From: an uncultured Lachnospiraceae bacterium
GTDB lineage: Bacteria > Bacillota > Clostridia > Lachnospirales > Lachnospiraceae
Assembly (NCBI GenBank): GCA_905236585.1
Contig: CAJOQZ010000303.1
Location: 1-6,231, forward strand
DNA length: 6,231 bases
Direction of reading: 5' to 3'
Each line of letters opens with the position of its first letter. The first letter of the stretch is position 1. This document shows, piece by piece, positions 4,540-6,231 of the stretch. Below the pieces are notes generated by a model that worked only from the letters and a program-made list of their open reading frames with translations, searched no databases and was not told the origin of the DNA. The translations under genes were made by a program, and so were the position numbers.

Positions 4540-5862
4540 ATGCAGATTTCAAATGTTTCGGATGTAACCCAGACAGACAATACAACGCAGTCCACAACGA
4601 ACGCTGCTTTGGCGGGCGCGTTTCAAACGGTTTTGAATTATGCGATCGACGGCGTTTCCGCTACGAACAAGAATATATCAATCAATTCAAATCTTGATTC
4701 AATTTTTACAAAAGCATCCGAAACGTACAATGTCAACAAGAATCTCCTCCTTGCCATCGGCTATCACGAATCCCGTTTTGACCCGAACGTGACAAGCAAC
4801 AAAGGCGCTATGGGCATCATGCAGTTGATGCCGTCGACGGCGGCGAATCTCGGAATCTCGAACGCCTACGATCCCGAGCAGAACATCATGGGTGCGGCAA
4901 AAATGATCGATTCGCTCCTGACAAAATATAATGATGATACAACAATGGCTCTTGCTGCATACGCCATGGGTTCAAAAGCGCTCTCTGATGCGTTGGAGAA
5001 TAACGGAGCGATTCCCGACTCTGTACAGAAAATCATTAACGAAGTCGTATCCTTAGCGGGGGAAGGTGCGTCTCTGATTTCCCGCGCAAAAAATGAAAAT
5101 GTGCAGTCCTCGGAAAATCTGGCGACGAATCTGAAGAATCAATTTGCGAAATTCTCGAATTACAGTTCCTACAATACATTTATCAAAGAGTTTCAAAAAG
5201 CCGCTACGCAGACGAATGCGGCAACTAAAGAGGCGGCACAGTCTACTGCCGCTCCAAGTACCGCTTCTTCGACAACGAACGACGGCATTACGGTAACAGA
5301 GGTTACCGGGCAGTCATCCCAGACAGATACGCCGAATCTCGGAACTGTCCCCGACGGGGTGAATATTGTTCGTGCTTCGGACATGGAAGCGACGGAGGCT
5401 GACGCACCGCTTGTTTCCGAATCGGCATCTTCCGGCGTTTTAGCATATACGGCAAATACGACGGACACCGCAAAAACCGATACGTCCGCCGTCGTCCCGA
5501 CAACCTATGAAGGGCAAAAAGAATTATTAAATCAAGTGAATACGGCGTTAAAGGCAACCATTTCGGAATTAGAACAACAGAAAGCAGCCGGAACGGCAAC
5601 AACGGCATCCACTACCGCTGCGGCTTCGACAGCAGATTCAGCAAGTACATCTGCTAATGCATCAGCGTCTGCATCTACAGCATCTTCAAACGCGGCAAAC
5701 GCTACTTCCGACATATCCCGCGTTACTGCGGAAATGTCCGACCCCAGCACAACAGTTGATACGCTGGTGATCGACCGTGCTACGGTAGAAGCCGCCTTAA
5801 ATGCCCGTCCGGGAGAAGTCGTAATCCGTAATGCTCAAAGAATCATGATAAAGGATGCGTAA
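4540..5862 (+). CDS. Lytic transglycosylase (SLT domain) with Ala/Ser/Thr-rich tail, no signal peptide
   Basis: A 440-residue protein whose SLT domain (about 50-150) would cleave the glycan strand of peptidoglycan. Visible motifs are the catalytic E77 in GYHESRF, GAMGIMQLMP (89-98) and the helix LAAYAMG (138-144). The last is usually AYNAG in this family; here the Asn is replaced by Ala, while E77 is kept. The N-terminus (about 1-45) is rich in Thr, Asn and Gln and lacks a Sec signal or membrane segment. Export by another route, such as the flagellar machine, is therefore possible (inference). After about 185 the sequence becomes low complexity, with an extreme Ala/Ser/Thr tract at about 349-390. 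A more ordered C-terminus follows (about 391-440, containing VEAALNARPGEVVIR), which may be a docking tail. The start is set by a strong ribosome site. It is divergent from the HD-GYP gene and convergent with the 84-residue gene. Confidence 0.9.
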   Translation: MQISNVSDVTQTDNTTQSTTNAALAGAFQTVLNYAIDGVSATNKNISINSNLDSIFTKASETYNVNKNLLLAIGYHESRFDPNVTSNKGAMGIMQLMPSTAANLGISNAYDPEQNIMGAAKMIDSLLTKYNDDTTMALAAYAMGSKALSDALENNGAIPDSVQKIINEVVSLAGEGASLISRAKNENVQSSENLATNLKNQFAKFSNYSSYNTFIKEFQKAATQTNAATKEAAQSTAAPSTASSTTNDGITVTEVTGQSSQTDTPNLGTVPDGVNIVRASDMEATEADAPLVSESASSGVLAYTANTTDTAKTDTSAVVPTTYEGQKELLNQVNTALKATISELEQQKAAGTATTASTTAAASTADSASTSANASASASTASSNAANATSDISRVTAEMSDPSTTVDTLVIDRATVEAALNARPGEVVIRNAQRIMIKDA

Positions 5863-5877
5863 GGAACCATTCCATCC

Positions 5878-6132
5878 TCATCCTGCCAACGCCGCTACGG
5901 GATCTACTGTTTTCGGTGTAGTTTTGCACTCCTCATCATCTGTCCAAAAATCCGGGTCGGTAAGCAGAACGTTTCTTATTACGTCAGAAGAATCTGCTTC
6001 CGGGTGAGTTGATATGTATTTCTTGAGATTTGATTCTCTTTCTTTATGTCCCTTTACGTACCGAAATACGCCATCAATAAAACCATCATATGCGTCAGGA
6101 ACGCATGTTAATAATCTCCTAATCTCATCCAT
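5878..6132 (-). CDS. Unrecognised 84-residue protein
   Basis: A small, acidic, soluble protein that I do not recognise. It has no signal peptide, membrane segment, Cys pairs or zinc motif; C10 and C69 are isolated. The predicted character is helical (about 1-60) with an acidic patch PDFWTDDEEC (60-69) and a flexible C-terminus. It is judged real because AGGAGGAA (6142-6149 on the reverse strand) sits about 9 bases before the ATG and because a sharp palindrome lies just upstream. Its stop is only 15 bases from the stop of the convergent transglycosylase gene. It appears to be a single-gene unit within the window, unless another gene lies beyond the right edge. Confidence 0.75.
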   Translation of the reverse strand: MDEIRRLLTCVPDAYDGFIDGVFRYVKGHKERESNLKKYISTHPEADSSDVIRNVLLTDPDFWTDDEECKTTPKTVDPVAALAG

Positions 6133-6150
6133 AATTATGTGTTCCTCCTC

Positions 6151-6168
6151 TAATAACGCAAGTTATTA
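6151..6168 (-). promoter_or_regulatory. Palindrome upstream of the 84-residue gene (possible operator)
   Basis: TAATAAC (6151-6157), GCAA, GTTATTA (6162-6168) is a perfect 7-bp inverted repeat immediately upstream of the ribosome site. On the reverse strand it overlaps GATAAT, a possible -10 hexamer, but no convincing -35 is seen at the right distance. A dimeric repressor site or a leader hairpin are both possible. Confidence 0.45.
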
Positions 6169-6191
6169 TCTGACTTACTCTGTCGGATGCC

Positions 6192-6230
6192 AGTGCTGTC
6201 ATCAACTCACTTCGTTCGTTGGACAGTACT
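6192..6230. repeat. Imperfect inverted repeat at the right edge
   Basis: AGTGCTGTC (6192-6200) pairs with GACAGTACT (6222-6230) with one G-T, and inside it CAAC (6203-6206) pairs with GTTG (6218-6221) around an 11-base loop. No T tract is visible on either side within the window. It could be the terminator of a gene beyond the edge or a repeat end. It does not match the hairpin family at 681-992. Confidence 0.5.
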
Positions 6231-6231
6231 T

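Noticed and set aside
5852..5878. Possible shared terminator between the two convergent genes (AGGAT/ATCCT and GGAA/TTCC)
   Set aside because: The stems are short, a 6-base bulge separates them, and no T tract follows on either strand.

Overview
The window looks like a piece of chromosome from a low-to-mid GC Firmicute, probably of the Clostridia or Negativicutes type. This rests on inference only: the protein styles, AGGAGG-type ribosome sites and the DUF2201-type VWA/MoxR pair. No rRNA, tRNA or species marker is present, so the placement is tentative.

Layout. Four genes run leftward (minus strand) from about 4301 to beyond position 1: an HD-GYP response regulator (4301-3246), an unrecognised 262-residue protein (3240-2452), a DUF2201-type VWA protein (2346-1009), and a MoxR-family AAA+ ATPase cut by the left edge (617-1). 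The first two are 5 bases apart. The third follows after 105 bases and the fourth after about 390 bases. Divergent from the regulator, and reading rightward, is a 440-residue lytic transglycosylase with no signal peptide (4540-5862). Converging on it is an 84-residue unknown protein (6132-5878) with a strong ribosome site and a palindrome just upstream. The right edge holds an imperfect inverted repeat.

The most unusual part is the gap between the VWA and MoxR genes. It holds four long hairpins (681-734, 765-820, 840-896, 927-992) in alternating orientation. When each is read in its own orientation, all four are versions of one element. They share an A-A/G internal loop just below a 5-bp apical stem, the same bases around that stem, and a similar apical loop. 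In three of the four, a bulged G sits exactly 12 bases before the same reference C. The apical stems differ in sequence but stay paired, so the structure is conserved while the sequence changes. The pairs are also arranged as a tandem duplication: GTTCAC boxes on both sides of the first hairpin of each pair, and a spacer of exactly 24 bases to the second. I do not recognise the element. It could be a structured RNA, or a palindromic repeat family resembling REP/BIME elements.

How the genes may work together (inference). MoxR AAA+ ATPases and VWA proteins usually act as a chaperone-like pair that remodels a partner. The HD-GYP regulator would degrade cyclic di-GMP in response to a phosphorelay signal. 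The hairpin cluster lies within the transcription unit and could set the VWA:MoxR ratio, stabilise the upstream message, or be a separate RNA. The transglycosylase would locally cut peptidoglycan, possibly for an envelope-spanning machine such as the flagellum.
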